From JAHBXL01 sp964409775 (GTDB lineage Bacteria > Planctomycetota > Phycisphaerae > Phycisphaerales > UBA1924): 64,000 nt of DNA. Positions within the stretch are counted from its first letter, which is position 1. The number at the start of each line of letters is the position of its first letter. The translations under genes were made by a program, and so were the position numbers. Under the pieces are notes generated by a model. The model worked only from the letters and a program-made list of their open reading frames with translations, ran no database searches and was not told the DNA's origin. Shown piece after piece: positions 37,569-46,668 of the stretch. The stretch is from the NCBI GenBank assembly GCA_964409775.1, contig CAYPEI010000006.1:62001-126000 (forward strand), written 5' to 3'.

Positions 37569-38363
37569 ATGCTGTGGCATTTGGCCCAATCCGGCGGCGG
37601 CGGCGCGTCCAACTACGTCCAGTTGATCGTCTGGGCCCTGCTGATCTCCACCAGCGTGATCGGCTGGCTCGTTCGATTGATCGCTCAGAAGCGTGAAGAA
37701 GCCCGCGTCCGGCTGGAACGCCGTCGGCAGGAGGAAGAACTCCTCCGAACAGGACGCGGCGATGAGATCGCGCCCGCACGCCCGGCGATGACCGCGGCCG
37801 CGGCGCCCGGACCCGCCTCGCACGACGAGGCCCGCCGCCGCCTGCAGGAAATCGCCCAACGAAGACGAATCGAACTCCAGCAGATGGCCGGGCCGGCATC
37901 CAGCGCTCCGCCCGTCGGGCCGCGGCCGCCGACCGCCCCGATCGCGCCCGCCTCACGGCCGTTCCAACCCCGGCCGGACATGCGGCCCAGGCCCGAGGCA
38001 CCGGTTCGATCCAAGCCCACCCAGAAGCAGGAACAGCGCAAGAAGCAGAAGCCACAGCAAGGCAGGCCACAGCAGCAGCCACGCCCGTCGACGCTGGCCG
38101 AAAAACTCATGGAGCAGCCCGCAGCGCCGGGAGGGGCCTACGCGGTTGCGCCGCAGCCGCCCGCGCCGGCGGTTCCCACGGGGCCGTCCGCCGCCGTCCC
38201 CCGTCGCGGCGTAAGCGTCGTCGTGGGACGTGCGACCTCCGCCGATGGAGTGGAGTCGTTGCGCAAGGCCTTGGCGCTCGCCGAGATTCTGTCGCCACCG
38301 GTCTCGATGCGCACCGCAGACGACTCGAACGTGGATGTTCCTCTGTTGCGCCGGGCCGGCTAA
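37569..38363 (+). CDS. Membrane-anchored Pro/Gln/Arg-rich protein, unknown
   Basis: The 264-residue protein has one transmembrane helix (residues ~15-35), then a charged helix (EEARVRLERRRQEEEL), a long Pro/Arg/Gln-rich disordered region, and a C-terminal conserved-looking helix (VESLRKALALAEIL). I know no family. The two divergent genes here are separated by only 53-62 bp. Its stop overlaps the 3' end of the lipoprotein gene on the other strand by 4 bp. Confidence 0.7.
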   Translation: MLWHLAQSGGGGASNYVQLIVWALLISTSVIGWLVRLIAQKREEARVRLERRRQEEELLRTGRGDEIAPARPAMTAAAAPGPASHDEARRRLQEIAQRRRIELQQMAGPASSAPPVGPRPPTAPIAPASRPFQPRPDMRPRPEAPVRSKPTQKQEQRKKQKPQQGRPQQQPRPSTLAEKLMEQPAAPGGAYAVAPQPPAPAVPTGPSAAVPRRGVSVVVGRATSADGVESLRKALALAEILSPPVSMRTADDSNVDVPLLRRAG

Positions 38364-39163
38364 CGGGGCCCATTGCCCGCCGGCGGCGCTTCGATCACCA
38401 CCCAGGCCTCGGAGTTGTTCCGGACCGAGACCCCGAGAACCGTCGTCCGTTCCCGCCGCCGTTCGGCGATCATGCCCAACCCCGGGACCAACCAGAGGTC
38501 AGTCTCATTGTGCACTCGGCTGGGGGAGAGGTCGGCATCCATCACGCTGGTCAGCCGCCACGCGTCAAACTCGCCGGCGGGTGTTCTCACCCTGACGGCG
38601 CCCCCGCACACCACGGTGTTCTTGACCGTTCCCTTGGCCCGCGTGCGTGAACGGTCGCCGAGCGGATGCACCGTCATGCGGCCCTCGTGCGTCGTTCGTG
38701 CCTGATCTTCGATGCGCGTCGGGAGCACAACCAAGGGCGGAGTGAACACCACTTCCACGCCCTCGGCGTGGTTGATCTCCTCCGCGAGCACTACCGCTCC
38801 GTCCTCGCGGACGGCCAGAAACTGCTCACGAATCAGCGTGCGGCGATCACGATCCGTCAGCCACCGACGCTGAATGTACGCGCCCGCGCCGCCCTTGCCG
38901 TTCGGCTCACGCTCAACCACCAGCCTCGAGGAGGAGTCGGCCCCCCACCCCGCAAATGTCGTGCGGGATCGATCTCCGGCGCGAACGTCCTCTGCCGTGG
39001 CCGCGCCGAGCGCGCATGCCCCCACCTCGATCAGTTCCGCCGCGCCAGTCGGCGGCGCCGTGCCCGAAGCGCAACCGCCGCAGGTCAATGCCGTCATCGC
39101 CATGACGCACGCCGCGGCTCCACCCGCTAAACTGGATCCGATGTCGGAACGTCGAAACCGCAT
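38360..39163 (-). CDS. Putative lipoprotein, unknown function
   Basis: The 267-residue protein has a signal ending in TCGGC (Cys near residue 30) and a beta-rich body. No enzyme motif recognised. ATG 39163 has AGGAG about 6 nt upstream. Its first 23 bp overlap the start of the divergent HEAT-like gene. Confidence 0.68.
   Translation of the reverse strand: MRFRRSDIGSSLAGGAAACVMAMTALTCGGCASGTAPPTGAAELIEVGACALGAATAEDVRAGDRSRTTFAGWGADSSSRLVVEREPNGKGGAGAYIQRRWLTDRDRRTLIREQFLAVREDGAVVLAEEINHAEGVEVVFTPPLVVLPTRIEDQARTTHEGRMTVHPLGDRSRTRAKGTVKNTVVCGGAVRVRTPAGEFDAWRLTSVMDADLSPSRVHNETDLWLVPGLGMIAERRRERTTVLGVSVRNNSEAWVVIEAPPAGNGPR
39128..39133 (+). promoter_or_regulatory. TAAACT -10-like box
   Basis: Seven nt upstream of ATG 39141, inside the coding region of the divergent lipoprotein gene. 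Confidence 0.4.
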
Positions 39164-39995
39164 TCGAGTCTCCTGCTTCCGGCCCCGCCGCGTTCTGGCG
39201 TTGCTGGTGCCTGCCATCGCGCTCTGCGTGACGGGATGCATCGACGCCGACACGCGCAAGACCATGGCGGAGAACGACAGTATCCTCGCCCCGATCTTCG
39301 CCCAGCCAACCCCGGTCGATGCGGCACGCTGGGCGGTGGATCCATACGACGCCGACAAACGGGCCCGGGGCACGAACCTGCTCGCCAACGCGCCGTTCGG
39401 AGGCGGCGACCCCTATCTCCGGATGTACCGCGACCACCTGGCGGACGAAGGCCCGCTCGTCCGGGCGGTCTCTGCCCGCGCCCTGGGAATGCACGGAACT
39501 CCCGAGGATGTCGAGCGGCTGCTCCCCTTGACCCGCGATGCGGAGACGCAGGTGCGATTCGAGGCCGTGCGGGCGATGCAGCGCCTGCACAATCCAGCGG
39601 CGGTCTCGCGGCTGATGGAACTGCTTCAACCGGACAAGGAGGTCGAATCAGCAATCCGCGCCGAGGCCGCCTGCGCGCTCGGTCAATACGCGGAGGCACG
39701 CGTGCTTCAGGCGCTGATCACCGCCCTCTCGGACGACTACCTGATCGTGGTTGCCAACGCGCACGACTCCTTGGTCACGCTCACCGGGCAGGAATCGCTC
39801 CCGGAGGATCGTCGCGCCTGGGTGGAATGGGCGCGCAGCACGGAAACCCCGTTCGCCGCCCGGCGCGAGTACATGTACCCGGTATTCCAGCGCGACAAGC
39901 GCTGGCTGGATTACGTGCCGTTCATGCCCCCGGTCCCGAACGAGATTCCCGGCAAGCCCAATGGCCTTGCGGCCGGTGAGACCGCCGGGTCATAG
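39141..39995 (+). CDS. HEAT-repeat-like lipoprotein
   Basis: The 284-residue protein has a lipoprotein signal (ALCVTGC, Cys near residue 33) and HEAT/armadillo-like helical repeats from ~95 to ~210 (VRAVSARALGMHGTPEDV; VRFEAVRAMQRLHNPAAV; IRAEAACALGQYAEARVL). Such repeats bind proteins. The C-terminal YPVFQRDKRWLDYVPFMPP segment is unexplained. The ATG lacks a ribosome binding site. Confidence 0.75.
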   Translation: MSERRNRIRVSCFRPRRVLALLVPAIALCVTGCIDADTRKTMAENDSILAPIFAQPTPVDAARWAVDPYDADKRARGTNLLANAPFGGGDPYLRMYRDHLADEGPLVRAVSARALGMHGTPEDVERLLPLTRDAETQVRFEAVRAMQRLHNPAAVSRLMELLQPDKEVESAIRAEAACALGQYAEARVLQALITALSDDYLIVVANAHDSLVTLTGQESLPEDRRAWVEWARSTETPFAARREYMYPVFQRDKRWLDYVPFMPPVPNEIPGKPNGLAAGETAGS

Positions 39996-40079
39996 GGCGC
40001 ACGCCCCGCTTTCAGGCATTTCGATGAAGTCCAGCCGTGATCCGGCCGACGACCTCCCTGATCAACTGGGAGGATCTCG

Positions 40080-41150
40080 GTGCGCGCACTTCGGACCGAC
40101 GGAACAACCGCAAGGCAGGTCTTCGATGCGCCCGAACCAGCGGTCGGCGCGGGCGACGCGCTGATCCAGCCCACGCTCGTCATGCTGACAGCCGCCGACG
40201 CCGCCGTTGCCGCCTCACCGACTCGGCGGGGCTTCTCCGGAACGTTGGGCCATTTGTTTACGGGTATTGTTCGGTCTGTCAACATCCCGACCGATGCCCC
40301 GGCATCGCTCTCGCTTCGGCGAGGACTTCTGGGCAGACGGGTCGTGGCCGCGCCCGTCGTTTCCTGTGGAAACTGCGATCTGTGCCGAACCGGCCTTCCC
40401 GCGCACTGTCGCACCCGGCAGATCCCGGGCATCCACGGGCGTGACGGGGCCTGTGCGGACCTTGTCACCATGCCGCTGTCGAATCTGCACGCGCTGCCGG
40501 ACAACCTCGGTGACGAGCGAGCCGTGTTCGCCCCGTTGGTCGCTTCGGTGCTGCATACCGTGCACATGCTCCGGGCCGAGTCTCGAATGTTCGTGACCGT
40601 GCTGGGCGACTCGGTGCTGGCCATCCTTGCGGCGCAGTGCCTGGCGGCCCGGAACAAAAGGGTGCGCTTGCTCTCGGCCAACGCCGATGCCGGCCGACTC
40701 TGCGAGCAATGGGGCGTGAAACACCGTCCCCCATCCGACCCCGGACGGCGGCAGGATCAGGATGCCGTGGTGGATTGCACCGGATCGGCCGCGGGCCTGC
40801 GTCTGGCGATGCAGTTGGCCAAACCGAGGGCGATCATCATGCTCAAGTCGCCCATCGCGGACCTGCCGTTCCCGGCCGGGAGGCCCTTTCCGGAGCCTGA
40901 AGGGGATTGGTCGATGGGCATTGATCTGGCCCCCGTCGTCGCGAACGAACTCCAGTTGGTTGGTTCGAGGGACGGCCCGCTCTCGGAGGCGATCGCCGAA
41001 CTGGCGTCGGGCCGGATCGACATCGGCGGCCTGGTGGGCCGCCGCTACAGGCTGGACCAGGGCCTGGCGGCGCTGACCGCCGCGGGTGCCGGGGGTCCGC
41101 TCGCGACCCTCGTTGAAGATCTGGGAAAGGCGGCCGCCAAGGCCGCCTAG
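40080..41150 (+). CDS. Zinc-containing MDR dehydrogenase, catalytic zinc site altered
   Basis: The 356-residue protein keeps the four structural-zinc cysteines of the medium-chain dehydrogenases (C-x2-C-x2-C-x7-C in CGNCDLCRTG...C, residues ~100-115). The catalytic-zinc ligands look lost: the first Cys region reads VMLTAADA, and GHE reads GHLF. The nucleotide-binding part is weak (VLGDSVLAIL). It could be a zinc-independent reductase or inactive. The start is GTG 40080 with GGGAGG 7 nt upstream. Confidence 0.72.
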   Translation: MRALRTDGTTARQVFDAPEPAVGAGDALIQPTLVMLTAADAAVAASPTRRGFSGTLGHLFTGIVRSVNIPTDAPASLSLRRGLLGRRVVAAPVVSCGNCDLCRTGLPAHCRTRQIPGIHGRDGACADLVTMPLSNLHALPDNLGDERAVFAPLVASVLHTVHMLRAESRMFVTVLGDSVLAILAAQCLAARNKRVRLLSANADAGRLCEQWGVKHRPPSDPGRRQDQDAVVDCTGSAAGLRLAMQLAKPRAIIMLKSPIADLPFPAGRPFPEPEGDWSMGIDLAPVVANELQLVGSRDGPLSEAIAELASGRIDIGGLVGRRYRLDQGLAALTAAGAGGPLATLVEDLGKAAAKAA

Positions 41151-41167
41151 GCCCGACGCGGCGTCGG
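41128..41167 (+). terminator. Tandem hairpins at the dehydrogenase 3' end
   Basis: AGGCGGCC/GGCCGCCT (8-bp stem, 5-nt loop, includes the stop codon region) followed by CCGAC/GTCGG and ATCTTCT. No strong T-run, so only a candidate terminator. Confidence 0.35.
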
Positions 41168-41324
41168 ATCTTCTCCGCCTCCGCAAGCCCACAATCCGGT
41201 ACAAATAGCGCTGCCCGGGTGCCGCGGTCTACACATCGCGGCGTGTCCGGCGCATAATGCACGGTCCCGGGCGCGGTCTGCGGTCCGGGAGCGTCGATCG
41301 ACGGGTTCCTTGCTGGAGTGTGAA

Positions 41325-42629
41325 ATGAACATCGCGTTGGTTCTGACGGTTGCGGGACTCGTTGGGGTGGGAACGCAGGCATGGGCCCAGCCCGTCCGGC
41401 TGGAAGGCAGCGGCGATCGCCGTGCGCAACTCGACGCCATGCAACTCAAGCCGTTTGACGGCGCGTTGTGGAGCGAACTGAGCGAGTGGTCGGGCACTCC
41501 GGTCTCGGTCGAGTCGACGGCGGGAAAAGTCGTGCTCATCGTGACATGGTCCGGCTGGTACAAGCCGACGCACGCGGCGGTTCGCAAGGCCCAGTCGCTG
41601 CACACGCAGTTCGCCCCCAAGGGCCTCGTGGTCGTCGGCGTGCACAACCCGCGTGAGTTCTCCGGGGCGGCGGCGGCGGCGACGACGCTCGGTGTCACCT
41701 TCCCCTACGCCGCGGATGCGAAGGGTAAGTTCCGCGAGGGCCTGAAAGTCGATCAGGACCCGGACTTCTACCTCATCGATCGCGCGGGCCAGATGCGGTA
41801 CGCCGACGTGGAGACCGACTCGGTCGACGCCGCGGTCAAGCAGTTGCTCGACGAGACCGCGGACGCGGCGGGAAAGATCCTGGGAGACCGGGCGGCGCGC
41901 GATGCGGCCGCCGAGCGTGATCGGATGCGGATCCGCGATGTGTCCGGCCGCGTGAGGCCGGGCGAGGCGCCGACCGTGCCGTTCGATCTGCCCGATGCCG
42001 AGGTGTACAAGGCGGTGAAGTGGCCGCGGCTGGCAAAGACCAGCGGGACCGGCGACGGGGCGAACGCGTACAACCAACTGGTCGACCGCATCAACAAGGA
42101 TGCGCCGGGTGTCACGCTTCCGGATGAGGGATGGTCGCCGTCGCGGCCGAACACCAAGGGCAAACTGACCATCCTCTACATCGTGGACCCCGGCTGGCGC
42201 GACATGATGAACATCATGACGCCGATGAACCGCATCCAGGACGTGTTCGAGCGCGACGCGGTGGTCATCTCGAACGTGGCCCGGTATGAGCAGCAGCAGA
42301 ACGCGGACCAGGATCCGCGCGAAGTCGCCGAGCGGCGCCTGCGGCTGGAACGGATCATCCAGTCGATCCACCAGAACCGCCAACTGAACCACCCCACACT
42401 CACGGCGCCGATTCCCGGCGACCTGTTCACCAACAACGTCCTGCCGATCTTCGGCCGGAGCATCGATGAGGTCGCGGTCACGCTGATCCTGTCGTCCGAT
42501 GGGGTGCTCCGCTGGGTCGGACATCCCACGACCGACACGTTCCCATCGACGGTCGAGCGGCTGATCAGCCTCGACCCCGGCGTTCAAGCCCGCCGGAAGG
42601 CCGAGGACGCCGCGGCCAAGTCCCGCTGA
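41325..42629 (+). CDS. Secreted thioredoxin-fold protein without cysteine
   Basis: The 434-residue protein has a signal peptide ending AQAWA. Two thioredoxin-fold regions resemble those of the next gene: KVVLIVTWSGWYKPTHAA in the first and LTILYIVDPGWRDMMN in the second, with the shared C-terminal LSSDGV-RW. There is no cysteine anywhere in the protein, so it cannot do thiol chemistry. A binding or scaffolding role is inferred. GGAG lies 7 nt before ATG 41325. It lies 48 bp before its paralogue. Confidence 0.78.
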   Translation: MNIALVLTVAGLVGVGTQAWAQPVRLEGSGDRRAQLDAMQLKPFDGALWSELSEWSGTPVSVESTAGKVVLIVTWSGWYKPTHAAVRKAQSLHTQFAPKGLVVVGVHNPREFSGAAAAATTLGVTFPYAADAKGKFREGLKVDQDPDFYLIDRAGQMRYADVETDSVDAAVKQLLDETADAAGKILGDRAARDAAAERDRMRIRDVSGRVRPGEAPTVPFDLPDAEVYKAVKWPRLAKTSGTGDGANAYNQLVDRINKDAPGVTLPDEGWSPSRPNTKGKLTILYIVDPGWRDMMNIMTPMNRIQDVFERDAVVISNVARYEQQQNADQDPREVAERRLRLERIIQSIHQNRQLNHPTLTAPIPGDLFTNNVLPIFGRSIDEVAVTLILSSDGVLRWVGHPTTDTFPSTVERLISLDPGVQARRKAEDAAAKSR

Positions 42630-42677
42630 AACGCACCCACCCAACCAACGCCAACACACTCCAGCCTGGAGCAACAC

Positions 42678-43814
42678 ATGAACCGCACCGCCGTCCTCGC
42701 CCTTGTCGCCTCGCTCACCGCCGCCTCGCCTCTCCTCGCGCAGGAGGTCAAGTTCGAGGGGCGCGGGGACTACCGCCAGAAGATGGACGCCATGCAGGGC
42801 ACCAAGTTCGACCAGGCCCGCTGGAAGTCGCTCGCCGCATGGACGGGCTCGGCGCCGTTCTCCGCCGAAACGACGAAGGACAAGGTCGTCTGCATCGTGA
42901 CATGGGCGAGTTGGAACAACGCGTCGGCCAAGGCGCTGCAGGAAGCGCAGAAGGCAGCGACGGCGTACGGCGGCAAGGGGCTGCTGGTGGTCGGCGTGCA
43001 CGACCGCAACGGCTGGGACCAGGCGGCGCAGGTCATCGGCGCCAACAAGGTCACTTTCCCGGTCGCGCACGATGAGTCCGGCGAGTTCATCAAGGCACTC
43101 GGGTCCGATGCGCACCCGGACGTGTTCGTCATCGACCGCGCCGGCAACATGCGCTTTGCGGACATCATGACCGATTCCATCGACACGGCGGTCAAGCAGT
43201 TGGTCGCGGAAACTCCGGAGCAGGCCGCGGCGGCCGCTTCGGCGCCGAAGGCCGACAAGCCCGCCGAGGCCGCCAAGGGGAACGGGAAGTACGTTGCGCC
43301 GCCCGCCTCCGCCTATGCCGCGGCGAAATGGCCCGACAAAAACACGCAGCAACTGAGCGCCAAGGACATGCAGGGCAAGCCGCTGCCGGCGGGCGGGCTG
43401 GGCCAGGAGAAGTATCTCTCGGCCAAACCGAACCGCGACGGCAAGGTCACGGTCATCGACTTCTGGGCGACGTGGTGCGGTCCCTGCCGGGCCGTGATGC
43501 CCAAACTCGATGCGTTCCAGAAGGAGCAGAAGGACGACCTGGTCATCATCGGTCTGAGTGATGAGCCGGAGGCGACGGTCAAGTCGTTCCTTCAGACCAA
43601 CAAGCACGACTATGCGCAGGGCCTGGATGTGAACAAGCGGCTCGGGAGCGGGCTGGCGATCTCGGGGATCCCGCATGTGGTCGTTCTCTCCTCCGACGGC
43701 GTCATCCGCTGGCAGGGCAACCCGCACGATCCGAAGTTCCAGGACACCGTGAAAGCGGTGATCAAGGCCGACCCGGGCGTGAAGGCCCGGCGCGAGGCGG
43801 AGAAGAAGGGCTGA
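42678..43814 (+). CDS. Secreted TlpA/ResA-like thioredoxin with WCGPC
   Basis: The 378-residue protein has a signal peptide (cleavage after SPLLAQ), a first thioredoxin-fold domain without active Cys pair (VTWASWNNASA), an Ala/Lys linker, and a second domain with Trp266-Cys267-Gly-Pro-Cys270 and the cis-Pro loop GIPHVVVL. A periplasmic thiol-disulfide oxidoreductase is likely. It is a tandem paralogue of the preceding gene and is followed closely by trmL. Confidence 0.85.
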   Translation: MNRTAVLALVASLTAASPLLAQEVKFEGRGDYRQKMDAMQGTKFDQARWKSLAAWTGSAPFSAETTKDKVVCIVTWASWNNASAKALQEAQKAATAYGGKGLLVVGVHDRNGWDQAAQVIGANKVTFPVAHDESGEFIKALGSDAHPDVFVIDRAGNMRFADIMTDSIDTAVKQLVAETPEQAAAAASAPKADKPAEAAKGNGKYVAPPASAYAAAKWPDKNTQQLSAKDMQGKPLPAGGLGQEKYLSAKPNRDGKVTVIDFWATWCGPCRAVMPKLDAFQKEQKDDLVIIGLSDEPEATVKSFLQTNKHDYAQGLDVNKRLGSGLAISGIPHVVVLSSDGVIRWQGNPHDPKFQDTVKAVIKADPGVKARREAEKKG

Positions 43815-43834
43815 GCGGGCCGCTGTTCCACATC

Positions 43835-44326
43835 GTGCTGCACGAGCCGGAGATCCCGAACAACACGGGCAACATCGGCCGCACGTGCATCGCGTGCGAC
43901 TGCGCACTGCACCTGATCAAACCGCTGGGCTTCGACACGTCGGAGAAGGCGTGCCGGCGCGCGGGGCTGGATTACTGGCCGCGGCTGCGACCGACCGAGC
44001 ACGAATCGTGGGAGGCGTACCTGGAGGCCCATCCGGATGCGCGGCTGTGGGTGTTTACGACCAAGTCGATCCGGCCGCCGTGGGACGCCGACCTCCGCCG
44101 GGGCGATCATCTCGTGTTCGGGAAAGAGACGCGCGGCCTGCCCGAGTCGATCCTGAGACGGCACGCCGATCGTCTGCTCACGCTGCCGATGGTGCCCGGG
44201 GAGCGATCGCTCAACCTGGCGACGGCGGTGTGCGCGGCGGTGTATGAGGGCATTCGGCAATGCGTGGCTCGCGGGAGTGCGGGGATCACGAGCGAGGGGC
44301 GATTGCGCCCGACGCCCGACGCATGA
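43835..44326 (+). CDS. trmL: tRNA (cytidine/uridine-34-2'-O)-methyltransferase TrmL
   Basis: A SPOUT methyltransferase of 163 residues from GTG 43835. HEPEIPNNTGNIGRTC, the knot motif HLVFGKETRGLP and RSLNLATAVCAAVYE are all present. It methylates the wobble ribose of tRNA-Leu. The family usually starts MFHIVLYEPEIP; here a CTG at 43823 would give LFHIVLHEPEIP, so the true start may be this non-standard codon 9 nt after the upstream stop. No ATG, GTG or TTG close upstream is in frame. Confidence 0.88.
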   Translation: MLHEPEIPNNTGNIGRTCIACDCALHLIKPLGFDTSEKACRRAGLDYWPRLRPTEHESWEAYLEAHPDARLWVFTTKSIRPPWDADLRRGDHLVFGKETRGLPESILRRHADRLLTLPMVPGERSLNLATAVCAAVYEGIRQCVARGSAGITSEGRLRPTPDA

Positions 44327-44338
44327 ACGAGAACGCGT

Positions 44339-44344
44339 TACACT
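44339..44344 (+). promoter_or_regulatory. TACACT -10-like box
   Basis: Eight nt upstream of ATG 44353 of the small lipoprotein gene. Confidence 0.35.
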
Positions 44345-44352
44345 CTGCGGCG

Positions 44353-44583
44353 ATGAGGCGAGACGCACACGACAGGCGGTTGCGGCGGGCGGCGGGGATG
44401 ACTCTCCTCGTGGTGACGCTATGGGGGACGGGGTGCGCCAAGCCGCTGCTCTCGCCCAGCGAGGAGCGGTCGCAGTTTGATCGATACGACGCGGTGCGGA
44501 ACAAGCACGCGCCGCAGTACATCGAGAACGAGTACGGCCGTCGGCAGCCGAACCTCCGGGGCCGGCTGGAACCCCGGAACTGA
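44353..44583 (+). CDS. Small lipoprotein after trmL
   Basis: The 76-residue protein has a signal with lipobox GTGC (Cys near 27) and a polar part FDRYDAVRNKHAPQYIENEYGRRQPNL. An upstream in-frame ATG at 44323 overlaps the trmL stop (ATGA), but would push the signal sequence 10 residues inward; ATG 44353 is preferred. No family recognised. It converges with the phosphatase gene with no gap. Confidence 0.65.
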   Translation: MRRDAHDRRLRRAAGMTLLVVTLWGTGCAKPLLSPSEERSQFDRYDAVRNKHAPQYIENEYGRRQPNLRGRLEPRN

Positions 44584-46275
44584 CTACAGAACCTGGATGC
44601 TGGAAACCGTCGTGTCGTCGGCGAGGGCATCGGGCGTCGGGGCGTAGTCGCGAACCGACTTAAACAGGCCGGCGACGTCTTCCTGCACGCTCCCGCACCT
44701 GCCCAGCGCATCGATCGCTCGCTGAAGCCCGTACAGGCCTTCCGGCCCGGGCTGCTCGACGACGCCGTCGCTGAACAGGATGACGCGGCTCTCGGGGTGG
44801 AGTTCGAGGCGCTCGGACTTGTATTCGAAGTCGGCGTCGATGCCCAGCGGGATCCCACCCGCGGCTTCGATGCGCTTCACCTCGCGGCCGGGCGTCACGC
44901 ACAGCCAGTGGCCGTGGCCGGCGTCGACGAAGTTCACGGATCGATCGGCCGAGTCGAAGATGCCCAGCCAGAGGGAGATGAACTTGTTGGCCGCGGAGTG
45001 CTGGGAGATGTAGCGGTTGACCTCGGTGACGGCCTTGGCGGCGTCGTTGTGGACCTTGAGCGAGGCGTTGAGGTGGGTCTGGGCGGTGGCCATGAGGATG
45101 GCGGCGCCGATGCCCTTGCCGGCGACATCGCCGAGGAAGATGGCGACGCGTCCGGCGCCGAGATCGACCACGTCGAAGAGGTCGCCGGCGACGAAGCGGC
45201 CGGACTGCTGGCGGACGGCGTAGCGGACGGAGGCGATCTGGCCTTCGTCGGGGGGCATGATGAGTCGCTGGGCCTCCTGGGCGGTCTTGAGGTCGCGGAG
45301 GAGGTCGCGCTGGCGGTCTTCGAGTTCGCGGGCGTTGAGGTTGCCCAGGGCCATGGCGCACATCCGGGCGACGGCCTGGCAGAAGGCCGCGGCGTCCTGC
45401 TGCACGACGGTGCGGCCCGCGCCCGGGCGGCCGCCGGCGGTGTTCTCGCCGGCGCGGGAGTCGAGGTAGAGATACGCGGCGACGCCGGTGCCGATGACGA
45501 CCGGGGCGCAGAGGGCGGTCTGGATGCCGAGGCGCATGATGCTCTCGCCGGTGTTCATCGGCGAGTCGGCGGTGAGGCGGACCATTTCGCCGGAGCGGGC
45601 GGCGGCGATGAGGGACCTGCTGAAGGTGGCGTCGGCGGCGGCATCGGGCTTGCGGCGGGTGAGGTCGACCTCGCCGAGGATCTTGACCTCGGCGCCTTCG
45701 CCGCCGGCTTCTTCGAGGAGCGCAGCGCGCGGGAAGCCGGTGCCCTCGACCGCGGCGTTGAGCACGATGCGGGCGAGGCCGTCCTTGTCGGTGGCGCCGG
45801 CGACCTTGGCGGCGCAGTCCATGAGGAGGTTGAGGCGCTGCTGGGTGATGGCGGCGAGTTCGCGCTCGGCGACGCGCTCGACGCGCTGACGGCCGACGGT
45901 GTCGACGGTGGTGACGAGGCCGGCGCCGCCGGTGCCGGCGCCGACGCGGACGCGGAAGGTCCACGGGCCGATGCCGACGAGATCGCCCATGCGGAGGGGA
46001 GCCATGCCGTTGGCCTCGAGGCGGACGGCGTTGACCATGGTGCCGTGGCGGCTGCCCAGGTCGGTGATGAACCAGGTGCCGTTGGCCTGGTGCAGGGAAG
46101 CGTGGCGGCGCGAGACGGCCTCATCGGCGAGCACGACTTCGCAGGCGGAGGACCGGCCCACCGCCGCGCTCTGCCCGACGGCCACCTCGACCTGAGGGAT
46201 CGGCGGGCCGTGGATCGGATCGAGCGTCAACGGAAGAGCGGGCGACTGGTTGATGGCCTGAGGACCGGTGGCCAT
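44584..46275 (-). CDS. FHA-GAF-SpoIIE (PP2C-type) signalling phosphatase
   Basis: The 563-residue protein has an FHA domain at ~25-115 (VGRSSACEVVL ... SRRHASLH ... DLGSRHGTMVN) that binds phosphothreonine, a GAF-like domain at ~130-310, a short coiled linker, and a SpoIIE/PP2C phosphatase domain (RFVAGDLFDVV, GDVAGKGIGAAILMA, DAGHGHW, FSDGVVE). It likely dephosphorylates an anti-sigma or anti-anti-sigma partner, none of which is nearby. ATG 46275 has GGGGAG 7 nt upstream. The frame stays open upstream through a 7-bp repeat array and is rejected there. Confidence 0.87.
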   Translation of the reverse strand: MATGPQAINQSPALPLTLDPIHGPPIPQVEVAVGQSAAVGRSSACEVVLADEAVSRRHASLHQANGTWFITDLGSRHGTMVNAVRLEANGMAPLRMGDLVGIGPWTFRVRVGAGTGGAGLVTTVDTVGRQRVERVAERELAAITQQRLNLLMDCAAKVAGATDKDGLARIVLNAAVEGTGFPRAALLEEAGGEGAEVKILGEVDLTRRKPDAAADATFSRSLIAAARSGEMVRLTADSPMNTGESIMRLGIQTALCAPVVIGTGVAAYLYLDSRAGENTAGGRPGAGRTVVQQDAAAFCQAVARMCAMALGNLNARELEDRQRDLLRDLKTAQEAQRLIMPPDEGQIASVRYAVRQQSGRFVAGDLFDVVDLGAGRVAIFLGDVAGKGIGAAILMATAQTHLNASLKVHNDAAKAVTEVNRYISQHSAANKFISLWLGIFDSADRSVNFVDAGHGHWLCVTPGREVKRIEAAGGIPLGIDADFEYKSERLELHPESRVILFSDGVVEQPGPEGLYGLQRAIDALGRCGSVQEDVAGLFKSVRDYAPTPDALADDTTVSSIQVL

Positions 46276-46480
46276 GCGACAACTCCCCGGGCGGATGCCC
46301 GCTGAAGACCCCCACTGCTCGATGAAGCATCCGTGGCGATCGTGGTCGGGACTGTTGAGAGCATACGCGACGTTGTGGAAAAGACGGAGATGGCCCCGGA
46401 GGGAGCGGGCTGGAGGGGTGCGCGGCGTCTGCGGGAGGCGATTTTGCGCGCAGAGCCGCTGGAACGAGGGGGAGGGGCGG

Positions 46481-46574
46481 ATGCGGAATGTGGAATGCGG
46501 AAGGCGGAAGGCGGAAGGCGGAGTGCGGAGTGCGGAGTGCGGAGTGCGGAGTGCGGAGTGCGGAGTGCGGAGTG
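46481..46574. repeat. Heptamer array 1
   Basis: About 13 units of 7 bp: ATGCGGA-like and AGGCGGA units, then seven consecutive identical GTGCGGA units (46523-46571). It would lie in the phosphatase mRNA leader. Confidence 0.85.
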
Positions 46575-46668
46575 CACAGAACGGGAATCTGCGCGCAGGG
46601 CAACCTGATTCGGGGATATTTCTGATGTTCAGGAGGAAAGGCGCTGGGGTCGCGGCGCGCATTAAGTT

